Assembly (NCBI GenBank): GCA_005882525.1
Contig: VBGO01000022.1
Coordinates: 1 to 11,938 of the forward strand
Length of the DNA: 11,938 bases
Source of the DNA: Chloroflexota bacterium
GTDB lineage: Bacteria; Chloroflexota; Dormibacteria; CF-121
Direction of reading: 5' to 3'
In this document: one piece after another, positions 1-6,180 of the stretch
Numbering within the stretch: the stretch's first letter is position 1
Layout: the number at the start of each line of letters is the position of its first letter
Position numbers and translations under genes: made by a program
Notes under the pieces: model-generated
Databases searched by the model: none
Seen by the model: only the letters and a program-made list of their open reading frames with translations
What the model was told of the DNA's origin: nothing

Positions 1-684
1 ATCCCGATTGACCTCCGGCAGGCCTACAACGACTCGGTCCACAACCTACCGGGCTTGCTGGCCGGCCACCTCTCGTCGGTCGTGGAAAACGTGTTCATGC
101 TCGTCAACTGGATGTTCCAGACGATCCTCGTCCTGCTGGTGGCCTTCTTCCTGGTCAAGGACGCCCATTTCATCCGCCACTTCTTCGAGGAGCTGGTGCC
201 GCAGGGCTACCGCACCGATGCCCGCGACGTGGCGGCCGACGTCTACCGCATGCTGGGCGCCTACATGCGCGGTCAGCTGGCCATCTGCGCCCTGGTCGGA
301 CTGGTAACCGGGATCGCCCTCTGGTTCGTAGGCGTCCCCTACGCCCTGGTGCTGGGCATCGTCGCTGGAGTGACGGCCTTTATCCCCTTCATCGGGCCCT
401 TTCTCGGCGCCCTTCCGGCCGTCGCGGTGGCCGCCTTTGTCTCGCAGTCGTCGGGCAAGGTCGTCGTGGTGCTCATCCTTTACTTCGTGATCTCGAACGT
501 CATTTACAACTTCATCTCGCCCAAGGTGTTCGGCGATGCCGTCCACCTGAGCCCGATGCTGATCATCGTTGCCTTCGTGGTGGGTGGCTACCTGGGCGGC
601 ATCCTCGGCCTCTTCGTCGCGGTGCCGGTCGCCGCCACGCTGCGCATTCTCTTCATCTACGCCCACGAACGCGTCTACGCCTGA
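1..684 (+). CDS. AI-2E family transporter, C-terminal part (5' truncated by window edge)
   Basis: The frame is open from base 1 and ends in TGA at 682-684, giving about 227 residues. Family members are usually about 350 aa, so the N-terminal third lies outside the window. The visible part has several long hydrophobic helices. It also has the C-terminal signature of the AI-2E/UPF0118 family: a PKVFGDAVHLSP segment, then a Gly-rich membrane stretch (GGYLGGILGLFVAVPVAAT). The family contains membrane exporters or permeases. Some members are linked to autoinducer-2 release and others to Na+/H+ exchange, so the substrate here cannot be named. The next frame downstream belongs to a phosphoesterase that has no clear start codon between the two genes. 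Confidence 0.85.
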   Translation: MPIDLRQAYNDSVHNLPGLLAGHLSSVVENVFMLVNWMFQTILVLLVAFFLVKDAHFIRHFFEELVPQGYRTDARDVAADVYRMLGAYMRGQLAICALVGLVTGIALWFVGVPYALVLGIVAGVTAFIPFIGPFLGALPAVAVAAFVSQSSGKVVVVLILYFVISNVIYNFISPKVFGDAVHLSPMLIIVAFVVGGYLGGILGLFVAVPVAATLRILFIYAHERVYA

Positions 685-1408
685 GCCCACCTCTGGCCCG
701 ACCCTCGGTCTCCTCTCCGACGTGCACAGCAATCTCGAGGCGCTCGAGGCGGTGCTCGCCGCCATGCCACCGGTCGACCGCATCGTTGTGCTGGGCGACA
801 TCGTTGGCTACGGCCCCGACCCAAATGCCGTGATCAGCCGGCTCCGCGCCCTGCGGGCGCGAGCGGTGATGGGCAATCACGACCAGGCGATGCTCGAGCC
901 GGCCCTGCTCGATTGGTTCAATCCGCATGCGGCTGCCGCCGCCCGATGGACCCAGGCCGTGCTGACGCCGCAGAGTCGGCGGTATCTGGCAAGCCTCCCC
1001 AAGTACGGCCGCCTGGGCTCCCACCGGTACGTCCACGGCAGCCCGCGCAAGCCCTACGTCTGGGAGTACATCCTTGATGAGCTCCAGGCGCTCGAGATCC
1101 TGACGAGGCTGGGGAAGCGACTCTGCTTCTTCGGGCACACCCACCTCCCCCGGATCTTCAGCGAGGAAGGCGAGCAGGCCCCCGAGTCGGAGGATTGGAT
1201 CGACCTGCCGCCCGCCGCGCTGGTCAATCCGGGAAGCGTCGGCCAGCCGCGTGACGGCAACCCGCAAGCGGCTTTCGCGGTGGTCGATCTGGGCAAGCCC
1301 GCCGTCCGCTTCGGTCGGGTGCCCTACGACGTGGCGACCACCCAGGCCAAGATCCGGGAGGCCGGGCTCCCCGAGGTGGAGGCGGCCCGGTTGGCGCTCG
1401 GCCGCTAG
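569..1408 (+). CDS. Metallophosphoesterase (calcineurin-like, YfcE/MJ0936-type); start uncertain
   Basis: The metal-binding motifs of a calcineurin-like phosphoesterase appear in order: SDVHSN, GDIVGYGPDP, GNHDQ, VHGSP and GHTH, followed by NPGSVGQPRDG. These ligands build a two-metal site for phosphodiester or phosphomonoester hydrolysis. This small single-domain subfamily is normally about 235-250 aa, and the recognisable domain runs from about 701 to the TAG at 1406-1408, a good match. The start is a problem. From 587 to 701 this frame has no ATG, GTG or TTG. The first possible starts are ATG 569 and GTG 584, inside the permease gene. The roughly 44 residues they would add are Ser/Arg/Pro-rich and look like a shadow of the permease frame. 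The coordinates use ATG 569 as the only formal choice. The cellular substrate is unknown. Confidence 0.8.
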   Translation: MPSWWVATWAASSASSSRCRSPPRCAFSSSTPTNASTPEPTSGPTLGLLSDVHSNLEALEAVLAAMPPVDRIVVLGDIVGYGPDPNAVISRLRALRARAVMGNHDQAMLEPALLDWFNPHAAAAARWTQAVLTPQSRRYLASLPKYGRLGSHRYVHGSPRKPYVWEYILDELQALEILTRLGKRLCFFGHTHLPRIFSEEGEQAPESEDWIDLPPAALVNPGSVGQPRDGNPQAAFAVVDLGKPAVRFGRVPYDVATTQAKIREAGLPEVEAARLALGR

Positions 1409-1416
1409 GACCTAGA

Positions 1417-1830
1417 ATGGGTCTTCGCTTTATGAAGCTCGTGATCGTCGGATGCGGCCGCGTCGGCGCCATGGCGGCCCTGGCCCTCTCCAAGGCCGGC
1501 CACCAGGTCACCGTGATTGACAACAACCGGCGCGCCTTCGACCGGCTGGGCAGCGATTTTGCCGGCGAGATGGTGCTTGGGAACGGAATCGATGAGGACG
1601 TGCTCCGCGAGGCGGGCATCGAGTCGGCGGACGGCTTCGCCTCCCTCACCAACGGCGACAACCGCAACATCATGGCGGCCCAGATCGCCCAGCAGATTTT
1701 CAAGGTTCCCCGGGTCATCACCCGGATCTACGACCCGATCCGCGAGGACGTCTACCGCGAGCTCGGCCTGAATACTGTCTGCCCGACGCTCTCCGGGGCG
1801 AGGCAGATCCATGCGATGCTGAAAGCATGA
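1417..1830 (+). CDS. TrkA-N (RCK) domain protein, first of a tandem pair
   Basis: The protein has 137 aa, or 132 if it starts at ATG 1432 (MKLVIVGCG). ATG 1417 is kept because AGGA lies 6 nt upstream (1407-1410); both starts are possible. It is a Rossmann RCK/TrkA-N domain. It shows a GCGRVG dinucleotide loop just after the first strand, Asp at the end of the second strand (VTVIDNN), and the usual NGDNRNIMAAQIA helix and VITRIYDP segment. RCK proteins sit in the cytosol, bind NAD(H) or ATP/ADP, and gate Trk/Ktr potassium channels. Full TrkA/KtrA proteins carry an additional TrkA-C domain of about 80 aa. Here the protein ends after a short amphipathic tail, so it holds only the nucleotide-binding half. 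The second TrkA-N gene starts 7 nt downstream. No TrkH/KtrB channel gene is in the window. Confidence 0.85.
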   Translation: MGLRFMKLVIVGCGRVGAMAALALSKAGHQVTVIDNNRRAFDRLGSDFAGEMVLGNGIDEDVLREAGIESADGFASLTNGDNRNIMAAQIAQQIFKVPRVITRIYDPIREDVYRELGLNTVCPTLSGARQIHAMLKA

Positions 1831-1837
1831 GCCAGCT

Positions 1838-2272
1838 ATGTATGTGATCGTGATCGGAGGCGGCAAGGTCGGCTACTACCTGAGCAAGCACTTGCTCGAT
1901 CGCGGCTACGAGGTGACGCTGATCGAGAAAGATTCACGCCGGGCCGAGGTGCTGAACTCGGTGCTCGGCGAGATCGTCATGGTCGGCGATGGCGACGAGA
2001 TGGCCTTCCTCGCCACCACCGGCATGGAGCGGGCCGACGTGGTGGTGGCGGTGACCGGCGACGACGAGGACAACCTGGTCGCCTGCCAGCTGGCGAAGCG
2101 CAAGTTCAACGTCCCGAAGACCGTCGCCCGGGTCAACAACCCGGCCAACGTCCGGATCTTCAAGACCCTGGGAGTCGACGTGGCGCTCAGCGCCACCGAG
2201 GTGCTGCTCGACCTGATCGAGTCCGAGCTGGCCAGCAAGGAACCGGCCAGCCGCTCGGCCGCCCAGCCCTAG
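1838..2272 (+). CDS. TrkA-N (RCK) domain protein, second of a tandem pair
   Basis: The protein has 144 aa and is a TrkA-N Rossmann domain. It has a GGGKVG dinucleotide loop at residues 7-12, an acidic residue at the end of strand two (VTLIEKD, Glu rather than the Asp of its partner), a GDDEDNLVACQLA helix, and a VARVNNPANVRIFKTLGVD segment. It ends with a helix (ATEVLLDLIESEL) and a low-complexity Ser/Ala/Pro tail, again without a TrkA-C domain. It starts 7 nt after the stop of the first TrkA-N gene, so the two are almost certainly cotranscribed and may form a hetero-oligomeric RCK ring. A potassium channel partner is expected from the family but none is visible here. The gene ends just before a hairpin that lies between it and a convergent gene. 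Confidence 0.87.
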   Translation: MYVIVIGGGKVGYYLSKHLLDRGYEVTLIEKDSRRAEVLNSVLGEIVMVGDGDEMAFLATTGMERADVVVAVTGDDEDNLVACQLAKRKFNVPKTVARVNNPANVRIFKTLGVDVALSATEVLLDLIESELASKEPASRSAAQP

Positions 2273-2280
2273 CGGGACAG

Positions 2281-2315
2281 AAAAGAAAAAAGCCGGGTTT
2301 TCACCGGCTGTTTAG
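2281..2315 (-). terminator. Rho-independent terminator of the DUF5679 gene (possibly bidirectional)
   Basis: The perfect stem AGCCGG (2291-2296) / CCGGCT (2304-2309) closes a 7-nt loop. Read on the minus strand, the stem is followed at once by a run of T's (complement of 2281-2290, with one C), the classic intrinsic form. It lies about 22 nt past the stop of the 48-aa zinc-ribbon gene. On the plus strand the tail is GTTTAGTT, a weaker T-run, so it could also end transcription of the TrkA-N pair. Confidence 0.75.
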
Positions 2316-2331
2316 TTCGAGTTACGCTCCG

Positions 2332-2478
2332 TTACGCTTTGCCGATCTTATAGATCTTCGTCCCGCAGGTAGGACAGGTTCCCGTGGTGGCGGGCTTCCC
2401 GTTCTTCATCGTGATGTGCTGCGGGTCCTTGATGTCGACCTTCTTCTTGCACTTCAGGCAATATCCCGTAACCGCCAT
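2332..2478 (-). CDS. Small zinc-ribbon protein of the DUF5679 family
   Basis: The product has 48 aa. Two CxxC pairs (C7/C10 and C35/C38) flank a basic central segment with DPQHITMKNGKPAT. This pattern, and the length, fit DUF5679. From memory, similar ribbons occur as small stand-alone proteins and as C-terminal tails of some SWIB/topoisomerase-like proteins. A structural zinc site and a nucleic-acid or protein-binding role are plausible, but the function is not established. ATG 2478 is chosen over upstream in-frame ATGs because AAGGAG (complement of 2485-2490) sits 6 nt before it and the upstream residues do not resemble the family. It has an extended -10 promoter upstream and a strong terminator downstream, so it appears to be an independent single-gene unit. 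Confidence 0.85.
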   Translation of the reverse strand: MAVTGYCLKCKKKVDIKDPQHITMKNGKPATTGTCPTCGTKIYKIGKA

Positions 2479-2532
2479 AACACTCTCCTTTGCTGGCTGA
2501 TGAACGCCCCGGGCGCCCCCAAAATCGGCCTG

Positions 2533-2541
2533 ATGATAGCA
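2533..2541 (-). promoter_or_regulatory. Extended -10 promoter for the DUF5679 gene
   Basis: On the minus strand this reads TGC-TATCAT, an extended -10 (TGn plus five of six matches to TATAAT), in a locally A+T-rich patch. It would start transcription near 2526, giving a leader of about 48 nt that contains the AAGGAG ribosome-binding site. No good -35 is present, as expected for an extended -10 promoter. Confidence 0.5.
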
Positions 2542-2577
2542 CAACCTTTCGAATTCGACTTGTATTCAAAAAGCTCG

Positions 2578-2602
2578 CGAAAAAAGCGGGGGTCAGACCC
2601 GG
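2578..2602 (-). terminator. Candidate terminator at the end of fabF1
   Basis: On the minus strand GGGT-CTG-ACCC overlaps the fabF1 stop codon, with possible extra outer G-C pairing. It is followed by CCGC and then six T's (complement of 2580-2585). The short stem and its position over the stop make this a modest candidate for ending the acpP-fabD-fabF1 transcript before the DUF5679 promoter. Confidence 0.4.
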
Positions 2603-3828
2603 GCGTCATAACGCGACAGGATCACGCTTGCGTTATGACCGCCGAGGCCGAAGGAGTTCGATAACGCGACGCCGATGTCCGCCCGGCGCGCCTGTCCGGG
2701 GACGTAGTCGAGGTCACAGTCGGGGTCCGGCGTCTGCAGGTTGATCGTCGGCGCCATGATCTGATCGCGGATCGTGAGCGCGCAGACGACGGCCTCCACC
2801 GCTCCCGAGGCCCCCATCATGTGGCCGGTCATCGACTTGGTACTGCTGACCGCCAGGCGGTCGGCGTGCTTGCCGAATACGCGGTGGATTGCATCGGTCT
2901 CGTACTTGTCATTCATCGGGGTGCCGGTCCCATGGGCGTTGATGTAATCGACCCGCTCGGGTCCGATCTCCGCCCGGCGCAGCGCCCGGGTCATCGTGAG
3001 ATAGGCGCCCTCACCCTCAGCGGGAGCGGCCATATCGAAGGCGTCGTTGCTGGAGCCGTAGCCGATCACCTCGGCGTAGATGCGAGCCCCGCGCTGGCGA
3101 GCGTGTTCCAACTCCTCCAGCAAGAGGGCGCCGGCGCCCTCCGAGATCACAAAGCCGTTGCGATCCCGATCGAAGGGGCGCGAGGCCTGCGTCGGGTCTT
3201 CGTGTTGCGCCAGCGCGCGCATGGCACAGAACCCGGCGTAGACGACGGGAACGAGAACGGCCTCGGACCCGCCGGTCACGATCGCATCCGCATCGCCGCG
3301 GCGGATCGTCTCGAAGGCCTCCCCCACGGCGCCGCTGCCGGTGGCGCAGGCGGAGACCACCGCCATATTGGGGCCACGGAGGCCAAGCGCGATCGCGATG
3401 TGCCCGGAGGCGGTGTCGGTCAGCATGTTCTGGATGAAGGTCGGGCTGACCCGGCGCAGGCCGCGCTCCTGCAGGATGCGCTGCTGTTCGAGCAGGACGC
3501 CGAGCCCGCCGGCGGCGCTGCCGAAGATCACCCCGACATCGTCGAGTAACCCGTTCTTCGTCAGGCCGGCATCGGCGAACGCCTCCTGGGCGGCGACCAG
3601 CCCAAGCTGGCAGTAGCGGTCCATCCGCCGCAACTCCTTCGGTTCGATCCGGCCGGTCGCGTCGAAGCCCTTCACCTCGCCGGCGATCTGGACCGGATAT
3701 TCGCTGGCGTCGAACAGGGTGACCTTGCCGACCCCGGATTGGCCTTCCAGCATGGCGGCCCAGGTGCTGGGCGCATCGAGACCGACCGGCGTGACCGCCC
3801 CAACTCCGGTGACGACGACCCGCTTCAT
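2593..3828 (-). CDS. fabF: 3-oxoacyl-ACP synthase II (KAS II, elongating)
   Basis: The product has 411 aa, the normal length for FabF. It condenses malonyl-ACP with acyl-ACP to lengthen the fatty acyl chain in the cytosol. The active-site set is complete: nucleophile C161 in VSACATGSG, H299 in YINAHGTGTP, K331 in SSTKSMTGH and H336 in the same motif. The C-terminal SNSFGLGGHNAS loop is also present. ATG 3828 is chosen because the sequence then begins MKRVVVTGVGAVTP, typical of the family, and because this ATG overlaps the fabD stop as ATGA, implying coupled translation with no separate ribosome site. It is the last gene of acpP-fabD-fabF1. A second fabF lies on the other strand at 6174-7421. 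The usual fabG is not in this cluster. Confidence 0.95.
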   Translation of the reverse strand: MKRVVVTGVGAVTPVGLDAPSTWAAMLEGQSGVGKVTLFDASEYPVQIAGEVKGFDATGRIEPKELRRMDRYCQLGLVAAQEAFADAGLTKNGLLDDVGVIFGSAAGGLGVLLEQQRILQERGLRRVSPTFIQNMLTDTASGHIAIALGLRGPNMAVVSACATGSGAVGEAFETIRRGDADAIVTGGSEAVLVPVVYAGFCAMRALAQHEDPTQASRPFDRDRNGFVISEGAGALLLEELEHARQRGARIYAEVIGYGSSNDAFDMAAPAEGEGAYLTMTRALRRAEIGPERVDYINAHGTGTPMNDKYETDAIHRVFGKHADRLAVSSTKSMTGHMMGASGAVEAVVCALTIRDQIMAPTINLQTPDPDCDLDYVPGQARRADIGVALSNSFGLGGHNASVILSRYDARV

Positions 3829-4796
3829 CCCAGGGGTGAGGGGGTGAGGACCCGGGCGACCTCGCGGTCGTTCAGCGTCACGACGTGGGCATCCTGACTG
3901 ATGCGCCGGATCAGACCGGATAGCACCTGGCCGGGCCCGATCTCGAGGAATTCCGCGCTGCCCCGGGCCACCATTTCCACCACGGACGAGGTCCACTGAA
4001 CCGGTTTCAAGATGTGGTCGGCCAGCTCCTTGCGGATGTCATCGGCGCTGGTGAGGATCTGGCCGGTGATATTGGCGACGACCGGGATCCGCGGTTGGCG
4101 AAGCGGTAGCCGGGCGACGATCTCGCCGAACTGGGCAGCGGCGCGCGCCATCAGCGGCGAGTGCGAGGCAATGCTGATTGGTAGACGGACCACCCGGGCC
4201 GCGCCCCGCGCGCGCGCGAGCTCGGCGGCACGGTCGAGCGCCGCGGCCTCGCCCGAGAGCACGATCTGGCCGGGCGAGTTGGCGTTGGCCAGGGTGATGA
4301 TGCCGCTGCCGGCCGCTTCCGCCACCACCGCCTCGACCACCTCGCGATCTAGTCCCAGCACGGCCAGCATCCCGCCGGGACGTTCGGTACCGTTCTCCTT
4401 CATCAGCCGGCCGCGCTCGCGGACCAGCAATAGGGCGCTATCGAAGTCGATGACGTCGGCGGCCACCAGTGCGGTGAACTCGCCCAGGCTGTGGCCGGCG
4501 ACGTAGCGCGGGGCAACCACCTGGCCCATCGCCTGCCAGCGCTCGCGCAGCACGTTGAGGCATGCGATGCTCACCGTGAGGATTGCCGGCTGGGCGTTGA
4601 TGGTGTCGTTGAGATCGCTCTCCGGTCCCTCGAAGCACATATGCGTGAGGCCGAAGCCGAGGATCTCGTCGGCCCGCTGGAAAACGCGGCGGGCAGTTCC
4701 GGAGACGTCGAAGAGGGCTTTGCCCATCCCCACGTACTGCGAACCCTGCCCCGGGAAGACGAAGGCCACGGGGCCGGCACCATAGGGGGCGGTCAT
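3825..4796 (-). CDS. fabD: Malonyl-CoA:ACP transacylase
   Basis: The product has 323 aa, close to the usual 300-320. It moves malonyl from CoA to acyl carrier protein, supplying the extender unit for FabF. Visible motifs are the N-terminal FPGQGSQYVGMG, the nucleophile elbow GHSLGEF with S103, the substrate-binding Arg near 128 in RERGRLM, the catalytic H212 in SHSPLM, and the C-terminal EIGPGQVLSGLIRR. ATG 4796 places the first strand (VAFVFPGQ) ten residues in, as in the family; longer in-frame starts would add Pro/Ser/Arg-rich shadow sequence. It lies 13 nt after acpP and overlaps fabF1 by 4 bp. No strong Shine-Dalgarno is seen in front of it. Confidence 0.95.
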   Translation of the reverse strand: MTAPYGAGPVAFVFPGQGSQYVGMGKALFDVSGTARRVFQRADEILGFGLTHMCFEGPESDLNDTINAQPAILTVSIACLNVLRERWQAMGQVVAPRYVAGHSLGEFTALVAADVIDFDSALLLVRERGRLMKENGTERPGGMLAVLGLDREVVEAVVAEAAGSGIITLANANSPGQIVLSGEAAALDRAAELARARGAARVVRLPISIASHSPLMARAAAQFGEIVARLPLRQPRIPVVANITGQILTSADDIRKELADHILKPVQWTSSVVEMVARGSAEFLEIGPGQVLSGLIRRISQDAHVVTLNDREVARVLTPSPLG

Positions 4797-4809
4797 CGGC
4801 GCTGGCGGG

Positions 4810-5055
4810 TCAGGCGACGGAGACCTTCCCTTTGACGTAATTCCAGGCCTCGCCGACGGTCCGAAGCTTCTGGGCGTCCTCGTCAGAGATCTCCATCCCA
4901 TACTCCTCTTCGAAGGCCATGATCAACTCGACGAGATCGAGTGAATCGGCCTGCAGGTCATCGGTGAAGGAGGCTTCCGGGGTCACCTTCTCGACATCGA
5001 CGCCAAGCTGCTCCGCGATGATGCCGCGGAACTTGTCGAAATTCGCTTCGGCCAT
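4810..5055 (-). CDS. acpP: Acyl carrier protein
   Basis: The product has 81 aa, is strongly acidic and has the size and helix pattern of type II acyl carrier proteins. The phosphopantetheine attachment site is S38 in the DSLDLVE motif, followed by the acidic recognition helix (ELIMAFEEEYGMEISDED) that docks FabD and FabF. The cofactor arm would be added by an ACP synthase not seen here. ATG 5055 is fixed by a very strong AGGAGGGA (complement of 5061-5068) five nt upstream, which suits a highly made protein and is far stronger than any signal in front of fabD or fabF1. It is the first gene of acpP-fabD-fabF1 and faces the divergent control region. Confidence 0.96.
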   Translation of the reverse strand: MAEANFDKFRGIIAEQLGVDVEKVTPEASFTDDLQADSLDLVELIMAFEEEYGMEISDEDAQKLRTVGEAWNYVKGKVSVA

Positions 5056-5102
5056 CCGTCTCCCTCCTAGCTGGTTGTTGGAGTGCGGGCACGGGGTCGT
5101 AC

Positions 5103-5112
5103 CCAAATTTGG
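5103..5112. promoter_or_regulatory. Perfect palindrome CCAAATTTGG, candidate operator before acpP
   Basis: This 10-bp perfect palindrome stands out in a G+C-rich neighbourhood and directly adjoins the likely acpP -10 region. With a -10 at 5113-5118 (minus strand), transcription would start inside it, near 5106, a common place for a repressor site. It does not match the FapR or FabT consensus as I recall them. The protein that would bind it is unknown. Confidence 0.4.
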
Positions 5113-5141
5113 TCTATACAATAGCGAACCGGCGGGCAGAA
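5113..5141 (-). promoter_or_regulatory. Candidate acpP-fabD-fabF1 promoter
   Basis: On the minus strand an A+T-rich TATTGTATAGA stretch (complement of 5113-5123) contains two overlapping -10-like hexamers, TATTGT and TATAGA. TATAGA lies exactly 17 nt from a weak -35 (TTCTGC, complement of 5136-5141). This is the most A+T-rich part of the acpP side of the divergent region. The choice between the two hexamers is open. Confidence 0.4.
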
Positions 5142-5190
5142 CGCGATCACCCGGGCACGCTCGCAGTCATGTATGCCCACCGGCGGCCCT

Positions 5191-5213
5191 TGGTTACGGC
5201 CTGTATGTAACCA
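5191..5213. promoter_or_regulatory. Inverted repeat TGGTTAC-N9-GTAACCA, candidate operator
   Basis: The two arms of a perfect 7-bp inverted repeat lie at 5191-5197 and 5207-5213, separated by 9 nt. The site is in the divergent region between acpP and the FabH-like gene. Its right arm overlaps the place where a -35 for the downstream TAAAAT box would lie (5208-5213). That position fits a dimeric repressor of the FabH-like/FabF2 transcript. It is not followed by a T-run, so a terminator is unlikely. Confidence 0.45.
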
Positions 5214-5230
5214 CGCACAAACTCGCGACT

Positions 5231-5236
5231 TAAAAT
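5231..5236 (+). promoter_or_regulatory. -10 box TAAAAT for the FabH-like gene, leaderless type
   Basis: TAAAAT matches TATAAT at five of six positions. With standard spacing the transcript would start at 5242-5243, at the GTG start codon itself, so the mRNA would have essentially no leader. The only Shine-Dalgarno-like bases nearby (GAGG, 5237-5240) are too close to GTG to act, which agrees with a leaderless start. No convincing -35 is present. Confidence 0.4.
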
Positions 5237-5241
5237 GAGGC

Positions 5242-6180
5242 GTGACTTCCGCCTCGATGCCTTCGCTTGCCCAGGCGCGCCGCGGAGTGGCGCTGGGGGC
5301 GATCGCCGGCCTGGGCATCTACCGCCCGCCGGCCGATGTCCCGGGAGCCCGCCGGCCGAGTGGGACGGATCTCACCGGCGTGTCGTACCGGGTCCAGGCC
5401 GATCAGGGGCTGACGACGCCATCCCTGGCGGCCGGCGCGGCACGGGCCGCCATACGGGCATCGGGCGTGAGCGCCGCCGACCTCGAGCTGATCATCGTTG
5501 GCACGACGACGCCCGATGTGCTCTGGCCCAGCACTGCCTGCCTGGTGCAGACGGAGTTGAAGCTGCCGATGGTGGGGAGCTTCGATCTGTACGCCGCCGA
5601 GACCAGCCTGCTGGCGGCGCTCAATGTCGCGATCCGCTACACCGCCGCCGGTGCCAGGGCCGTTTTGCTGATCGGTGCCGAGTCGGATAACCAGCTGGTG
5701 GACCTGCCGGGACAGGGCGGTGCCGTCCATGGGCGCGCGGCCGCGGCCGCGATTCTCACCCCGACCGGCGGCGAGAGCGGGGTCCTGTCGACGATGGCGG
5801 GTGGCGCGGCCCGCCCCGAAGGCAACGGCGACGCGCAGGACCGCACGCTGTTGCGGGGGTTGACCGAAGGGGCCAGCGAGTGCCTGCGGACGGCCTGTTT
5901 GACCATGTCGGAGATTGACCTGGTGATCGGGGAGCAGTCGGCGCCCGAGATCATGCGGGCGTGGAGCAAGCTGGCCGGCGTCTCATCGAGTCGCCTCCTG
6001 CTCGAGCCGGAACGCTATGGAGCATTACTGGCGGCCGCGCCGCTCACCGCCCTGCACGATGCGGTCAAAACCGGCCGGCTGCAAAACGGGATGACCACCC
6101 TCTTGCTCGCCGCTGGCAGCGGCCCCACCTGGGCGGCCGCCTGTCTTCGCTGGGGCGGCGGGGGGATTGCCGAGTGGTAA
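5242..6180 (+). CDS. KAS III (FabH)-like protein lacking the catalytic triad
   Basis: The product has 312 aa, the normal FabH length, with the thiolase fold clear throughout: GLGIYRPP near the N-terminus, IIVGTTTPDVLWPSTACLVQ, a FDLYAAETSLLAALNVA core helix, and a C-terminal half ending GPTWAAACLRW. Aligned by eye with E. coli FabH, the nucleophile Cys of AAACAGF is E120 here. The His of PHQAN is E231 (in IGEQSA). The Asn of HGNTSAAS falls in ERYGALLAAAP, with no Asn. The GDGAG loop is also lost (VHGRAAAAA). It therefore cannot perform the normal acetyl-CoA plus malonyl-ACP condensation. It may be a structural partner, an acyl-chain binder or a decarboxylase-like protein. GTG 5242 is used because of the leaderless-type promoter; ATG 5257 is an alternative. 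It overlaps fabF2 by 7 bp. Confidence 0.85.
   Translation: MTSASMPSLAQARRGVALGAIAGLGIYRPPADVPGARRPSGTDLTGVSYRVQADQGLTTPSLAAGAARAAIRASGVSAADLELIIVGTTTPDVLWPSTACLVQTELKLPMVGSFDLYAAETSLLAALNVAIRYTAAGARAVLLIGAESDNQLVDLPGQGGAVHGRAAAAAILTPTGGESGVLSTMAGGAARPEGNGDAQDRTLLRGLTEGASECLRTACLTMSEIDLVIGEQSAPEIMRAWSKLAGVSSSRLLLEPERYGALLAAAPLTALHDAVKTGRLQNGMTTLLLAAGSGPTWAAACLRWGGGGIAEW

Noticed and set aside
46..801. Long open frame on the minus strand, 251 codons
   Set aside because: It is antisense to the permease, and its product is His/Asp/Arg/Gln-rich with no domain. This is typical of the shadow of a G+C-rich gene.
2321..2340. Short direct repeat, GTTACGCT twice at 10-bp spacing over the DUF5679 stop codon
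   Set aside because: There are only two copies, and one is explained by the gene's last codons. It is too short to call a regulatory repeat.
2821..3549. Plus-strand open frame of 242 codons opposite fabF1
   Set aside because: It lies entirely inside an unmistakable fabF gene, and the product is Gly/Ala/His/Asp-rich with no motif.
5191..5213. The inverted repeat as a transcription terminator
   Set aside because: The 9-nt loop and 7-bp stem have no T-run on either strand, and the site lies between divergent genes where no terminator is needed.
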